34,168 nt of DNA from Actinomycetales bacterium (GCA_029975645.1 JARKOU010000207.1:1-34168); one strand, 5' to 3'; numbered from the stretch's first letter, positions 1-7,943 are shown. Notes: generated from the letters alone by a model not told the origin. Translations and numbers: made by a program.

Positions 1-64
1 AACCCCGCTTTCGACGAGAAGGGTTTGGGCGCGGGGGTGCTGGGGGTGTGGCTGAGCGAGGGCC

Positions 65-70
65 TACCCT
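65..70 (+). promoter_or_regulatory. candidate -10 box for bL37
   Basis: TACCCT matches the actinobacterial TAnnnT -10 pattern. It lies 52 bases before the bL37 start and would give a leader of about 45 bases carrying the GAGGAG ribosome binding site at 113-118. I see no good -35 hexamer, so this rests on the -10 and its position alone. Confidence 0.35.
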
Positions 71-122
71 TCGGGTGTCCCCGAGTCCGACGTCTCGGAC
101 CGCACACCCCCCGAGGAGCACC

Positions 123-197
123 ATGAGCAAGCGCACCAGCAAGCGCCGCGCCCGCAAGAAGAGCGGCGCCAACCACGGCAAGCGGCCGAACGCCTGA
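123..197 (+). CDS. 50S ribosomal protein bL37
   Basis: This 24-residue, very basic peptide begins MSKRTSKRRARKK and ends NHGKRPNA. That is the pattern of the actinobacterial large-subunit protein bL37, which is also about 24 residues in mycobacteria and was recognised only from ribosome structures. More than a third of the residues are Lys or Arg, as expected of a peptide buried in rRNA. A clear GAGGAG ribosome binding site at 113-118 lies four bases before the ATG. The gene appears to stand alone, with 108 bases before the esterase start. Such short genes are often missed by gene callers. The identification rests on length, charge and the C-terminal NHGKRPN motif. Confidence 0.85.
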   Translation: MSKRTSKRRARKKSGANHGKRPNA

Positions 198-305
198 CCG
201 TCGCCCGGGGTGCGCCGTCGGGCCCTCCGCCCACCGCGCACCTCCCGCGCACCTCGCGGCGAACGCAGGTGGCGCAGAACCACGGAATCTCCCTGGAGGA
301 CCGCG

Positions 306-1088
306 ATGGCCCTGATCACCTGCGACTTCTTCTCCGATGTGCTCGGTCTGAGCACGTCGATGACCGTGATCCTGCCCCAGGCGACCACGGCGCAGATCGG
401 GATGCGCGGGGTGGCCTCGCGGGACCGGCACCCGACGCTCTACCTGCTGCACGGCCTGTCCGACGACCACACCATCTGGCTGCGCCGCACCTCCATCGAG
501 CGATACGTCGCACCGCTCGGGCTCGCCGTCGTCATGCCCCAGGTCCACCGCAGCTTCTATGCCGACGAGGTCCACGGCATGAAGTTCTGGACCTTTCTCT
601 CCGAGGAGCTCCCCGCCGTCGCCGGGTCCTTCTTCCCGCTGTCCAGCGCTCGCGAGGACACGTTCGTCGCGGGGCTGTCCATGGGCGGGTACGGCGCGCT
701 CAAGTGGGCGCTGCGCCGGCCCGAGCGCTTCGCGGCGGCCGCGAGCCTCTCCGGCGCGCTCGACGTCGCCGCGCTCCAGGGCCGCACCGATCTGGACGAC
801 GACCCGGTGAACAAGGCATTCGGCGGCCGCCCCGTCGCGGGCACGCCCGACGACCTCCTCTGGCTCCTGGACCGTGCCGCGGCGCACGGGACGGACCTGC
901 CCGGGTTGTACCTCGCCTGCGGGAACGAGGACTTCCTGGTGGAGGACAACCGCTCGTTCGTCGCCGCGGCCGAGGCCGCCGGGATCCCGCTCACCAGCCG
1001 GTTCACGCCCGGCGTCCACGACTGGGACTACTGGGACGCCGCGATCCAGGACGTCCTGGCGTGGCTCCCTCTCGACCCACCCGAGTGA
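306..1088 (+). CDS. esterase family alpha/beta hydrolase
   Basis: This 260-residue serine hydrolase belongs to the putative-esterase (esterase D / FrmB / tributyrin esterase) family. An oxyanion-type HG motif is at H49-G50 (LLHGLSDD), the nucleophile elbow GLSMGG has S125, the likely acid is D209 (NEDFLVED), and the catalytic histidine is H238 (VHDWDYWD). There is no signal peptide, so it is probably cytoplasmic. The start is the ATG at 306, preceded by GGAGGA at 295-300; the frame stays open to 210 but the extra residues are Arg-rich and unlike the family. Relatives hydrolyse short acyl esters or S-formyl thiol adducts. An S-formyl-mycothiol substrate would fit the nearby thiol-redox regulator, but that is inference. 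Confidence 0.85.
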   Translation: MALITCDFFSDVLGLSTSMTVILPQATTAQIGMRGVASRDRHPTLYLLHGLSDDHTIWLRRTSIERYVAPLGLAVVMPQVHRSFYADEVHGMKFWTFLSEELPAVAGSFFPLSSAREDTFVAGLSMGGYGALKWALRRPERFAAAASLSGALDVAALQGRTDLDDDPVNKAFGGRPVAGTPDDLLWLLDRAAAHGTDLPGLYLACGNEDFLVEDNRSFVAAAEAAGIPLTSRFTPGVHDWDYWDAAIQDVLAWLPLDPPE

Positions 1089-1137
1089 GGGTGACCACCG
1101 GAGCGGCGAGCGGGTAGGGCGAGGACGACGGCGCGCG

Positions 1138-1440
1138 CTACGCCGTCGCCGGTCCGCTGTCCACCCGGAGCATCGACAGCGAGGCCACCACCCGGACCCT
1201 CAGCTCCTCCGGCGCCGCCTCCACGCAACTGCGCCGGATCAGCTCCCGCACGTGCTTCTCCGCGCCGGCTGCGTCGTGACACCCTGCGCACACCGCCAGG
1301 TGGGCGGCGATCCGCAGGCAGTCGGCGTCGGGCACCTCGGCATCGAGGTACTCGAAGAGCCGATCGATGGCTTCCTCGCATCCGCACGGGCTGCCGGTCC
1401 CGCAGTCCTCGTCCCCCGACGAGGCCTTCCAGGCGGTCAT
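1138..1440 (-). CDS. rsrA: mycothiol-system anti-sigma factor (RsrA/RshA type)
   Basis: This 100-residue protein is a zinc-containing anti-sigma factor of the RsrA/RshA family. The metal and redox ligands are spaced as in Streptomyces RsrA: C21, then H47-x3-C51-x2-C54 (HLAVCAGC). In the family, the reduced zinc form binds and silences the cognate sigma factor; oxidation forms a disulfide, releases zinc and frees the sigma. Three further cysteines (C13, C19, C41) lie in or near the N-terminal half and C72 follows. The ATG at 1440 overlaps the sigma gene stop (ATGA), so the two are translationally coupled and made in proportion. The partner sigma upstream and the exact ligand spacing make the assignment strong. 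Confidence 0.9.
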   Translation of the reverse strand: MTAWKASSGDEDCGTGSPCGCEEAIDRLFEYLDAEVPDADCLRIAAHLAVCAGCHDAAGAEKHVRELIRRSCVEAAPEELRVRVVASLSMLRVDSGPATA

Positions 1441-2021
1441 GTGTCCTCCCCCACCCGCATGCCGAGCGACCGGGCATGGTCCGCGAGCAACTCGCGCAGC
1501 GCCCGACGGCCACGGTGCAACCGGGACATCACCGTCCCGATCGGCGTGCCCATGATCTCGGCGATCTCCTTGTAGGCGAACCCCTCGACGTCGGCGAGAT
1601 AGACGGCGAGGCGGAAGTCTTCGGGCAGCTGGGCGAACGCGTCGCGGATCTCGGTGTCCGGCAGGCGGTCCAGCGCCTCCATCTCGGCCGAGCGCAGCCC
1701 CGTGGAGGTGTGCGAGGCGGCGCGGTGGATCTGCCAGTCCTCGATCTCCTCCGCGTCCGACTGCTGCGGCTCCCGCTGCTTCTTGCGGTAGGTGTTGATG
1801 AAGGCGTTCGTCATGATCCGGTACAGCCAGGCCTTGAGGTTGGTGCCCGGCTTGTACTGGTGAAAGGCGGCGAAAGCCTTCGCGAACGTCTCCTGGACCA
1901 GGTCCTCCGCGTCGGCGGGGTTCCGCGTCATGCGCAGGGCCGCGGAGTAGAGCTGGTCGAGGTAGGGCAGCGCTTCCTCCTCGAACCGCCGCACGCGCTC
2001 CTGCTCGGTCTCCTCGCTCAT
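1437..2021 (-). CDS. sigR: ECF RNA polymerase sigma factor, SigR/SigH type
   Basis: This is a 194-residue ECF sigma factor. Region 2 carries [20 protein letters not shown] and [20 protein letters not shown], and region 4 carries a helix-turn-helix in [24 protein letters not shown] ending [11 protein letters not shown]. These match SigR of Streptomyces and SigH of mycobacteria, which direct the thiol-oxidative stress regulon (thioredoxin, mycothiol and proteolysis genes). I chose the ATG at 2021 because the protein then begins like known SigR proteins ([18 protein letters not shown]). The frame stays open upstream, and a GTG at 2120 would add 33 residues. A SigR-type promoter lies just upstream of that GTG, suggesting autoregulation and a longer isoform. 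The downstream gene is its redox anti-sigma. Confidence 0.92.
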   Translation of the reverse strand: MSEETEQERVRRFEEEALPYLDQLYSAALRMTRNPADAEDLVQETFAKAFAAFHQYKPGTNLKAWLYRIMTNAFINTYRKKQREPQQSDAEEIEDWQIHRAASHTSTGLRSAEMEALDRLPDTEIRDAFAQLPEDFRLAVYLADVEGFAYKEIAEIMGTPIGTVMSRLHRGRRALRELLADHARSLGMRVGEDT

Positions 2022-2029
2022 CGCCCACG

Positions 2030-2035
2030 AGCCTA
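2030..2035 (-). promoter_or_regulatory. candidate housekeeping -10 for the short sigR form
   Basis: Read on the minus strand, TAGGCT lies eight bases before the ATG at 2021. There is no ribosome binding site in between, which fits a leaderless transcript for the short SigR. No convincing -35 is visible. Confidence 0.35.
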
Positions 2036-2129
2036 GTGCCAGTACGTGAAGCCCTCCGTCGAGCGCCCCCTCGAGCACTGCGTCGAGTGCCGGGTGCGCC
2101 GGAACGGCCAGGAGAGTCACACAGGGCTC

Positions 2130-2156
2130 AACGGCCCGCCGCGGGGCGGCTATTCC
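2130..2156 (-). promoter_or_regulatory. SigR/SigH-dependent promoter
   Basis: Read on the minus strand, GGAAT (2152-2156) is followed after 19 bases by GTT (2130-2132). In the mycobacterial form this is GGAATA-N17-CGTT. It fits the consensus for SigR (GGAAT-N18/19-GTT) and SigH, and sits upstream of the sigR gene itself, implying positive autoregulation. The predicted transcript start falls within a few bases of a GTG at 2120 that is in frame with sigR. Confidence 0.7.
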
Positions 2157-2245
2157 GGCGCCGGGTCCTCCGGGCCGATGCAGGCCGATGCAGCCCGATG
2201 CCGTTCGCCCTCGCGCGAGGGCGGCCGGTGCGGTAGCAATGGACC

Positions 2246-2719
2246 ATGACCGTCCTGCGCCGCGTCGCCCGTCCCATGCTCGCCGCCGTCTTCCTCGCCG
2301 ACGGCCTGGACGCCGTCCGGCACCCGGACGCCCACGCGGAGAAGGTCGAGCGCTTCCGGCCCGTCCTGAAGAAGGTGACGGACGCCGTCGGACTGCCGGA
2401 CGACCCGCGCCTTCTCGTCCGCGCCTCGGGTGCCGTCACGATCGCCGCCGCCATCGCCCTCGCCTCGGGCAAGGCCCCGCGCGTGGCCGCGTTCACCCTC
2501 GCCGCCGTGAGCGCACCGGTCGCGCTGGCCGCCAACCCCCTCTGGGCGGCCAAGGGCAAGGAGCAGCGGCGCGAGTACGCCCAGGGCGCGCTGCGCTCGG
2601 CGGCGCTGCTGGGCGGCCTCCTGATCGCCGGCGCGGACACGGCCGGCAAGCCCTCGATCGGCTGGCGGATGGCCCAGGCGCGCGAGGCGCGCGCGAAGGC
2701 CGCGGCGGCCTCCGCCTGA
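2246..2719 (+). CDS. DoxX family membrane protein
   Basis: This 157-residue protein resembles DoxX-family integral membrane proteins. It opens with [24 protein letters not shown], the conserved first helix with the DG..A..P motif, and has further hydrophobic segments at about residues 62-100 and 115-130. The charged stretch around residues 28-55 ([15 protein letters not shown]) is the usual loop after helix 1. The molecular role of the family is not settled; in mycobacteria a DoxX protein works with a thiosulfate sulfurtransferase and superoxide dismutase at the membrane in oxidant resistance. Its divergent position beside the SigR promoter fits such a role, but that is inference. No clear ribosome binding site precedes the ATG, so translation may be leaderless. 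Confidence 0.75.
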   Translation: MTVLRRVARPMLAAVFLADGLDAVRHPDAHAEKVERFRPVLKKVTDAVGLPDDPRLLVRASGAVTIAAAIALASGKAPRVAAFTLAAVSAPVALAANPLWAAKGKEQRREYAQGALRSAALLGGLLIAGADTAGKPSIGWRMAQAREARAKAAAASA

Positions 2720-2741
2720 CGGCTCGCAGCCCGGCCCCCAC

Positions 2742-2747
2742 TACCCT
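2742..2747 (+). promoter_or_regulatory. leaderless-type -10 box of aroA
   Basis: TACCCT lies exactly seven bases before the aroA ATG at 2755, and there is no ribosome binding site between them. This places the expected transcript start at or next to the A of the ATG. No -35 match is obvious. Confidence 0.5.
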
Positions 2748-2754
2748 GGCCGCC

Positions 2755-4134
2755 ATGGCGCCCGCCGAGCACCCCACCTCACCCGGCACCACGCTCCCCG
2801 GCGCCCGGCTCCCCGGCGCCCTGCCCGACCCCTGGCCCGCCCCCCTCGCGACCGGCCCGCTCGACGCCGTCGTCGCGGTTCCGGGGTCCAAGTCCCTCAC
2901 CAACCGCTACCTCCCGCTGGCCGCGATCGCCGACGCCCCGACGCACCTGCACGCCCCGCTCCATTCCCGAGACTCGGCGCTCATGGTCGCCGCGCTGCGG
3001 ACCCTCGGCGTCGCGGTGGTCGAGGCGGACGACGACGGCGCCCCCCGGGCGGGCGGCCGCGACCTCCTCGTCACACCTGCCCCGCTGCGCGGCCCCGCCC
3101 GCATCGACTGCGGGCTCGCCGGGACGGTCATGCGCTTCCTCGCGCCGCTCGCAGCCCTGGCCGACGGCGACGTCACGCTCGACGGCGACCCTCGCGCCCG
3201 CGAACGCCCGATGGCCCCGGTCCTGGCCGCGCTGCGCGACCTCGGTGTCGCGGTGACCGAGCACGGCCCCCCGGGCTTCCTTCCCGTCACGATCCACGGC
3301 CGCGGCGGCGTGCGCGGCGGCGCGATCGAGGTCGACGCCTCGGCCTCGAGCCAGTTCGTCTCGGCACTACTGCTCTCGGCGCCCCGGTTCGCCCAGGGCC
3401 TCACGCTGCGCCACGTGGGCACCGACCTGCCGAGCCTGCCCCACATCGCCATGACCGTGGCCGTGCTGCGCGGCCGCGGGGTCGCGGTCGACGACGCGAC
3501 GCCGGGTGAATGGACGGTCTCCCCCGGGCCCGTCGCCGGGGGCCGGGTGGACGTGGAGCCCGACCTCTCCAACGCCGGGCCGTTCCTGGCTGCCGCCCTC
3601 GTGGCCGGCGGCAGCGTCCGCATCCCGGGGTGGCCGGCGGCCACCACACAGGCCGGCGACCTGTTCCGGGGCCTGCTCGAGCGCATGGGCGCCCGGGTGA
3701 GCCTGGACCCCGGCGGGCTGACCGTGTCCGGGACGGGCGCCGTCGTTGGCCTCGACGCGGACCTGCGCGACGGCGGCGAACTCGCCCCGACCATCGCGGC
3801 GCTGGCCGCGCTCGCGACCACGCCCAGCCGCCTGCGCGGCATCGCCCACCTGCGCGGGCACGAGACGGACCGGCTGGCGGCCCTGGTCGCGGAGATCACC
3901 CGGCTGGGCGGTGACGCCGAGGAGGCGGCGGACGGGATCGTCGTGCGGCCGGCCCTGCTGCACGGCGGGACGGTCCGGACCTACCACGACCACCGCATGG
4001 CGACCTTCGGCGCAATCCTCGGCCTGCGGGTGCCCGGGGTCGGTGTCGAGAACGTGGCGACGACCGCCAAGACGCTGCCCGACTTCCCCGCGCAGTGGGC
4101 GGCCATGCTCGCGACGGCGGCTTCGGCGACGTGA
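2755..4134 (+). CDS. aroA: 3-phosphoshikimate 1-carboxyvinyltransferase (EPSP synthase)
   Basis: This 459-residue EPSP synthase joins shikimate-3-phosphate and phosphoenolpyruvate in the sixth step of the shikimate pathway, in the cytoplasm. The substrate-binding motif PGSKSLTNR is at residues 43-51 (K46). It is followed by the PEP loop around LDGDPRARERPM, the SSQFVSALLL segment, DLSNAGPFLAAA with the catalytic Asp, and near the C terminus LRGHETDRLAAL and YHDHRMA. The start at 2755 gives about 35 extra N-terminal residues rich in Pro and Gly before the family core, which is common in high-GC actinomycetes. It is followed after 10 bases by rsgA, as in mycobacteria (Rv3227-Rv3228), so the two are probably co-transcribed. 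Confidence 0.96.
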   Translation: MAPAEHPTSPGTTLPGARLPGALPDPWPAPLATGPLDAVVAVPGSKSLTNRYLPLAAIADAPTHLHAPLHSRDSALMVAALRTLGVAVVEADDDGAPRAGGRDLLVTPAPLRGPARIDCGLAGTVMRFLAPLAALADGDVTLDGDPRARERPMAPVLAALRDLGVAVTEHGPPGFLPVTIHGRGGVRGGAIEVDASASSQFVSALLLSAPRFAQGLTLRHVGTDLPSLPHIAMTVAVLRGRGVAVDDATPGEWTVSPGPVAGGRVDVEPDLSNAGPFLAAALVAGGSVRIPGWPAATTQAGDLFRGLLERMGARVSLDPGGLTVSGTGAVVGLDADLRDGGELAPTIAALAALATTPSRLRGIAHLRGHETDRLAALVAEITRLGGDAEEAADGIVVRPALLHGGTVRTYHDHRMATFGAILGLRVPGVGVENVATTAKTLPDFPAQWAAMLATAASAT

Positions 4135-4144
4135 GGACGACGGC

Positions 4145-5188
4145 GTGAGGCAACGCCCCCGGGACCTCGACGAGTCGCACGTGCGCGTGCGGCCCAACCC
4201 GCGCGGCACCCGACCCCGCACCAAGCAGCGCCCCGAGCACGCCGACGCCGTGCCCGGGATGGTCCTCGCCGTCGACCGGGGCCGGTACGCCGTGCTGACC
4301 GACACCGGAGCGAGCGTGACCGCAATGAAGGCGCGCGAACTGGGCCGGGCGAGCGTCGTCGTCGGCGATCGGGTGGACGTGGTGGGCGACGTCAGCGGGC
4401 GGTCCGACACGCTCGCCCGGATCGTCCGCGTGCAGGAGCGTCGGACGGCGTTGCGCCGGTCGGCCGACGACGTGGATGCCTCCGAGCGCGTCATGATCGC
4501 CAATGCGGACCAACTCGTCATCGTGACCGCCCTCGCCGAGCCCGAGCCGCGCCCCCGGATGGTGGACCGCTGCCTCGTCGCGGCCTACGACGCGCGCATG
4601 GCGCCCGTGCTCCTGCTCACCAAGGCGGACCTCGTGGACCCCGCGCCGTTCCTCGCGGGGTACGAGGCGCTCGCCGTCCCCGCCCTCGTCACGTCGCGCG
4701 GGCCCGAGGGGATCACCGGTCTCGACGCCGTGCGCGCGCACCTCGAGGGGCGCACCTCGGTGCTCGTGGGCCACTCCGGGGTCGGGAAGTCCACCCTCGT
4801 CAACGCCCTCGTGCCCGAGGCCCTGCGCGCGACCGGTGGGGTGAACGACGTGACGGGGCGGGGGCGCCACACGTCGTCGTCGGCCGTGGCGCTCCCGCTC
4901 CCGGGCGGGGGCTGGGTCATCGACACCCCCGGCGTCCGCTCCTTCGGGCTCGCGCACGTGGACCCCGCCCGCCTGATCGACGCCTTCGAGGACTTGGCCG
5001 CCGTCGCCGAGCAGTGCCCGAGGGGATGCGGCCACGCCGCCGACGCGCCGGACTGTGCACTCGACGAGTGGGTCGCCTCCGGGGCCGCCGGCGCACCGGG
5101 GACCGCCCGCCTCGCATCCTTCCGCCGACTCCTCGCCAGCCGGACGGGCGGCGACGAACCGGAACCGCCGGGAGCAGATCCACGCTGA
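4145..5188 (+). CDS. rsgA: ribosome small-subunit-dependent GTPase A
   Basis: This 347-residue, circularly permuted GTPase helps late maturation of the 30S subunit. An N-terminal OB-fold (about residues 35-95, beginning GMVLAVDRGRYAVLTD) is followed by the G4 motif TKADL, the P-loop GHSGVGKST (residues 209-217), the G3 motif DTPG (260-263), and the C-terminal zinc-binding set C291-x3-C295-x-H297-x6-C304. The order G4-G1-G3 is the hallmark of the permuted fold. The GTG at 4145 was chosen because the basic leader that follows (ESHVRVRPNPRGTRPRTKQR) is typical of actinobacterial RsgA; a GAGGA sequence precedes it at 4133-4137. It follows aroA closely and is probably in the same transcript. Confidence 0.95.
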   Translation: MRQRPRDLDESHVRVRPNPRGTRPRTKQRPEHADAVPGMVLAVDRGRYAVLTDTGASVTAMKARELGRASVVVGDRVDVVGDVSGRSDTLARIVRVQERRTALRRSADDVDASERVMIANADQLVIVTALAEPEPRPRMVDRCLVAAYDARMAPVLLLTKADLVDPAPFLAGYEALAVPALVTSRGPEGITGLDAVRAHLEGRTSVLVGHSGVGKSTLVNALVPEALRATGGVNDVTGRGRHTSSSAVALPLPGGGWVIDTPGVRSFGLAHVDPARLIDAFEDLAAVAEQCPRGCGHAADAPDCALDEWVASGAAGAPGTARLASFRRLLASRTGGDEPEPPGADPR

Positions 5189-5196
5189 GCCGGCGG

Positions 5197-5202
5197 TAGC
5201 GT
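5197..5202 (+). promoter_or_regulatory. leaderless-type -10 box of hisN
   Basis: TAGCGT lies six bases before the hisN ATG at 5209 with no ribosome binding site between them. hisN may therefore have its own leaderless transcript in addition to read-through from rsgA. Confidence 0.45.
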
Positions 5203-5208
5203 GCGGGC

Positions 5209-6048
5209 ATGCGAGAGCACCCCACATCGCCCGGCCTTCCCGGCCCGGACGCGCGCCCGGACGGCACCCGGTACGACGACGACCTCCGGCTCGCCCTGGT
5301 CATCGCCGACCAGGTGGACGCCCTCACCACGGCCCGGTTCAAGGCGATGGACCTGCGCGTGGAGACCAAGCCGGACACCACGCCCGTGACGGATGCCGAC
5401 CGCGCGGCCGAGGACCTGGTCCGGTCCGTCCTCGCCCACTCCCGCCCGCGCGACGCGGTGCTCGGAGAGGAGCGCGGGAGCACCGGCCACGGACCGCGCC
5501 AGTGGGTCATCGACCCGATCGACGGAACCAGGAACTTCGTCCGTGGCGTGCCGGTCTGGGCCACGCTCATCGCGCTGCTCGACGCCGGGGAGCCCGTGGT
5601 CGGGGTGGTGAGCGCCCCCGCGCTGGGCCGGCGCTGGTGGGCGGCGCGCGGAACGGGGGCCTGGACGGGTCGCTCGCTCGCCACGGCCACGCGGCTGCGC
5701 GTCTCTGGCGTCCGGGACATGGCCGATGCCTCGCTGTCCTACTCGAGCCTGTCCGGCTGGGAGGAGCGCGGAGACCTCGGCCGTTTCCTCGCCCTCGCCC
5801 GGACGTGCTGGCGCACCCGCGCGTACGGGGATTTCTGGTCCTACATGCTCGTGGCCGAGGGCGCCGTGGACCTCGCCTGCGAACCGGAACTCGCCCTCTA
5901 TGACATGGCCGCGCTCGTGCCGGTCGTCACCGAGGCAGGCGGGACCTTCACGTCCCTGGCGGGGGTGCCCGGGCCGCACGGAGGGAACGCGCTCGCGAGC
6001 AACGGGAGCCTGCACCAGGCGGCTCTCGCGGCGATCGGCGACGCCTGA
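5209..6048 (+). CDS. hisN: histidinol-phosphatase, inositol-monophosphatase type
   Basis: This 279-residue metal-dependent phosphatase of the inositol monophosphatase superfamily matches actinobacterial HisN, which removes phosphate from histidinol phosphate in histidine synthesis. The metal-binding motifs are in place: TPVTDADRAAE near residue 62, GEERG at 86-90, DPIDGT at 102-107, and D232 in LYDMAALVPVVTEAGG. The phrase GTRNFVRGVPVWATLIAL after DPIDGT resembles HisN more than true inositol monophosphatases (which have GTTNF), although substrate cannot be fixed from sequence alone. About 25 Pro/Gly/Asp-rich residues precede the fold. It follows rsgA after 20 bases and converges on the DUF6912-like gene, 24 bases away. 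Confidence 0.88.
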   Translation: MREHPTSPGLPGPDARPDGTRYDDDLRLALVIADQVDALTTARFKAMDLRVETKPDTTPVTDADRAAEDLVRSVLAHSRPRDAVLGEERGSTGHGPRQWVIDPIDGTRNFVRGVPVWATLIALLDAGEPVVGVVSAPALGRRWWAARGTGAWTGRSLATATRLRVSGVRDMADASLSYSSLSGWEERGDLGRFLALARTCWRTRAYGDFWSYMLVAEGAVDLACEPELALYDMAALVPVVTEAGGTFTSLAGVPGPHGGNALASNGSLHQAALAAIGDA

Positions 6049-6072
6049 CCGGAGTCGGCCCCGGCCCGCGGC

Positions 6073-6570
6073 TCAGGGCGTCGTGGCGAGCCGGCGCACC
6101 TCGTCGAGTTCGCTGACGTCGTACCAGAGCAGGTCCCGCTCGGCCGCGCGGTCGCCGGCTTCCTCGTCTCCGGCGGCCGCCGCGGCGACGTCGGACACCG
6201 CATCCTCGTCGTCCACGTGCAGGCTCACCACCGCACGCCACGGGACGACGGGCGGCGGCTCGACCGCCGAGGGCAGGCCGCCGGGCTGCGGCCTCGCCAG
6301 CGGCCCGGGGACCTCGGCGACCACCACCACCCGGCGCCGCGGTGCCTCCGGGTGGTCGGCCAGCGTGAGCACGCTCGCGTCCGCTGCCGCCAGCATCGCC
6401 ACGAACTCCAGGCCTTCGGCGTCCTCGTCCGGCAGCGCGGCACGCAAGCCCGGTGTCACGGCATGCGCCGCGGCTGGGCGCAGGCCCTCGGGGTCGGCGA
6501 GCGCGGGCAGGGTGGCCGGGAGGTAGAGCCGCACCGGCCCAGTCTCGCGCGGCCGCGGGGGCGCCGTCAC
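6073..6570 (-). CDS. DUF6912-like protein of unknown function
   Basis: This 165-residue protein has no assigned biochemical role. Its core begins RLYLPATLPALADPEGL, the pattern I associate with the small actinobacterial DUF6912 family, and ends LLWYDVSELDEV. An alternating strand/acidic pattern (RRRVVVVAEVP, RAVVSLHVDDEDAV) suggests a small alpha/beta fold. There is no signal peptide or membrane segment, so it is presumably cytoplasmic. The GTG start at 6570 overlaps the stop of the CpaE-like gene (GTGA), so it is the last member of a coupled three-gene operon. This physical link is the best hint to its job. The family name is from memory of the motif, not a search. Confidence 0.7.
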   Translation of the reverse strand: MTAPPRPRETGPVRLYLPATLPALADPEGLRPAAAHAVTPGLRAALPDEDAEGLEFVAMLAAADASVLTLADHPEAPRRRVVVVAEVPGPLARPQPGGLPSAVEPPPVVPWRAVVSLHVDDEDAVSDVAAAAAGDEEAGDRAAERDLLWYDVSELDEVRRLATTP

Positions 6571-7943
6571 GAGACACCCCGGCGCCCGGGCGTCCGGACC
6601 GCACGGCTCCCGCCCCCACGGCTCCCACCCGCACGGCGTCCGCCTCCGCGGTCCCGGCGCCGGCCGGTCCGGCCCGCCAGGTCGAGCGCGAGGGCGGCGA
6701 CCGCTGCGCGCGCGGGCGAATGGGGTGCCGCCTCGCGCAGCGTGGTGCCGGCGAGCATGGCGCGGTCGAGGGCAGGACGGTCGTCAGGCACGATGCGCAC
6801 GTCCCGCACTCCCGCGTAGCGCACGAGCGCGGCCTCGACCGCCTGCTCCGGCGCGGGTCCCGCCGCGGAGGCGCGCACCCGGTTGACGACGACGGCGCGG
6901 CGCACTCCAGGCGCCGGGAGGCCGGCGTCGGCCAGGTCGGCGAGGGCCTGGACCAGCCGCTGGATGCCTACGGGCTCGCCCGCCCCGACCACGACCACCA
7001 CGTCCGCGGCCGCGAGCGCCGAGAGCGTGGCCCCGTTGCGCCGCGGTCCGAGCATTGCCTCGAAGCCCGCTCCCGCCTCGTCCTCGATCGAGAAGCCGCA
7101 GTCCACCACGGTCCACCGGGCCAGGGCACGGGCGGTCTCCCAGACCACGTCGAGGCCCGCGGGTGGGAGCTCGCGCCAGCGATCCGGCCGGCTCAGCCCT
7201 GTCAGCACCCGAAGACCCGGCTCCGCGACGGGGCTCAGGCGCGCGAGCGCCGGCACGTCGAGCGATCCGTTCGCCGCTGAGCGCGCCGCCGCCGCGAGTC
7301 CGGGCGACTCGTCGAGCAGTCCGAGGGTCTGCGCGCACGCCCCACCCCACGTATCGGCGTCCACGAGGAGGGTCTCCTCGCCCAGCGCCGCGAGCTCGGC
7401 GGCCAGGTTGACCGCGAGCGTCGTGCGCCCCGGCGCTCCGTGGGGTCCCCAGACCGCGATCAGGCTGCCGGGTGACGGCGGGCCGTCCGGCCCGTCCGGG
7501 TCGCCAGGGGCCCGGTCGGCGTCGTCAGCGCCGCCGTCGACCACGGCGAGGAGATCCGTCGGCGCACCGGCCCCGCCGCCGTCGTCCCCACCGGCGCGCT
7601 CCGCGCAGGAACGCACGGCCTCGACCACGTCCTCCACCCGGGCCTGCGCCGAGACCACGGCCGCCGCGCCCAGGCCTCGGCAGCGCTCCTCGTGGCCCGG
7701 CTCCGCGATGAGGACCGCCTGCACACCGGCCTCGCGCAGGCGCGCGACGGCGGCCCGGTCCAGCCCGGGCAGGTCCCCGGAGAGCACCGCGACCGGGGCG
7801 ACGCCGGCCAGGGCCAGCGCGATCACCTCGGCGAGGTCGGCGCAGCGGCGGGCCACCGAGAGGCCGGTCCCCCGCGAGTCGATCGCGGCGACGAGGCGCG
7901 CCTCGGACCGTCCGTGCACCGCGCACAGCACCGCGGTGCGCAT
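6567..7943 (-). CDS. CpaE/TadZ/MinD-like P-loop protein
   Basis: This 458-residue protein has two parts. Residues 1-90 resemble a degenerate receiver-like domain (MRTAVLCAVHGRSEARLVAAI ... VAVLSGDLPG), and from about residue 158 there is a SIMIBI/MinD-type NTPase domain, joined by an acidic Gly/Asp-rich linker. This is the layout of CpaE/TadZ pilus-assembly localisation proteins. The P-loop reads GPHGAPGRTT (166-175): the signature lysine is His168 and the P-loop lysine is Arg173. A VVDCGF motif stands where Walker B is expected, and LLVDADTWGG matches the MinD A' motif. The last 30 residues are Arg/Gly-rich. It is coupled by TGATG to the SAF gene upstream. ATP hydrolysis is doubtful. Confidence 0.8.
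   Translation of the reverse strand: MRTAVLCAVHGRSEARLVAAIDSRGTGLSVARRCADLAEVIALALAGVAPVAVLSGDLPGLDRAAVARLREAGVQAVLIAEPGHEERCRGLGAAAVVSAQARVEDVVEAVRSCAERAGGDDGGGAGAPTDLLAVVDGGADDADRAPGDPDGPDGPPSPGSLIAVWGPHGAPGRTTLAVNLAAELAALGEETLLVDADTWGGACAQTLGLLDESPGLAAAARSAANGSLDVPALARLSPVAEPGLRVLTGLSRPDRWRELPPAGLDVVWETARALARWTVVDCGFSIEDEAGAGFEAMLGPRRNGATLSALAAADVVVVVGAGEPVGIQRLVQALADLADAGLPAPGVRRAVVVNRVRASAAGPAPEQAVEAALVRYAGVRDVRIVPDDRPALDRAMLAGTTLREAAPHSPARAAVAALALDLAGRTGRRRDRGGGRRAGGSRGGGSRAVRTPGRRGVS

Noticed and set aside
210-305. Longer esterase start at 210
   Set aside because: The added 32 residues are Arg/Pro-rich and unlike the family, and a strong ribosome binding site precedes the ATG at 306.
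4134-5227. Long open frames on the strand opposite rsgA, aroA, lpqB and the MoxR genes
   Set aside because: High GC content produces long antisense frames; their translations are low-complexity Arg/Gly/Ala/Pro sequence with no recognisable domain.
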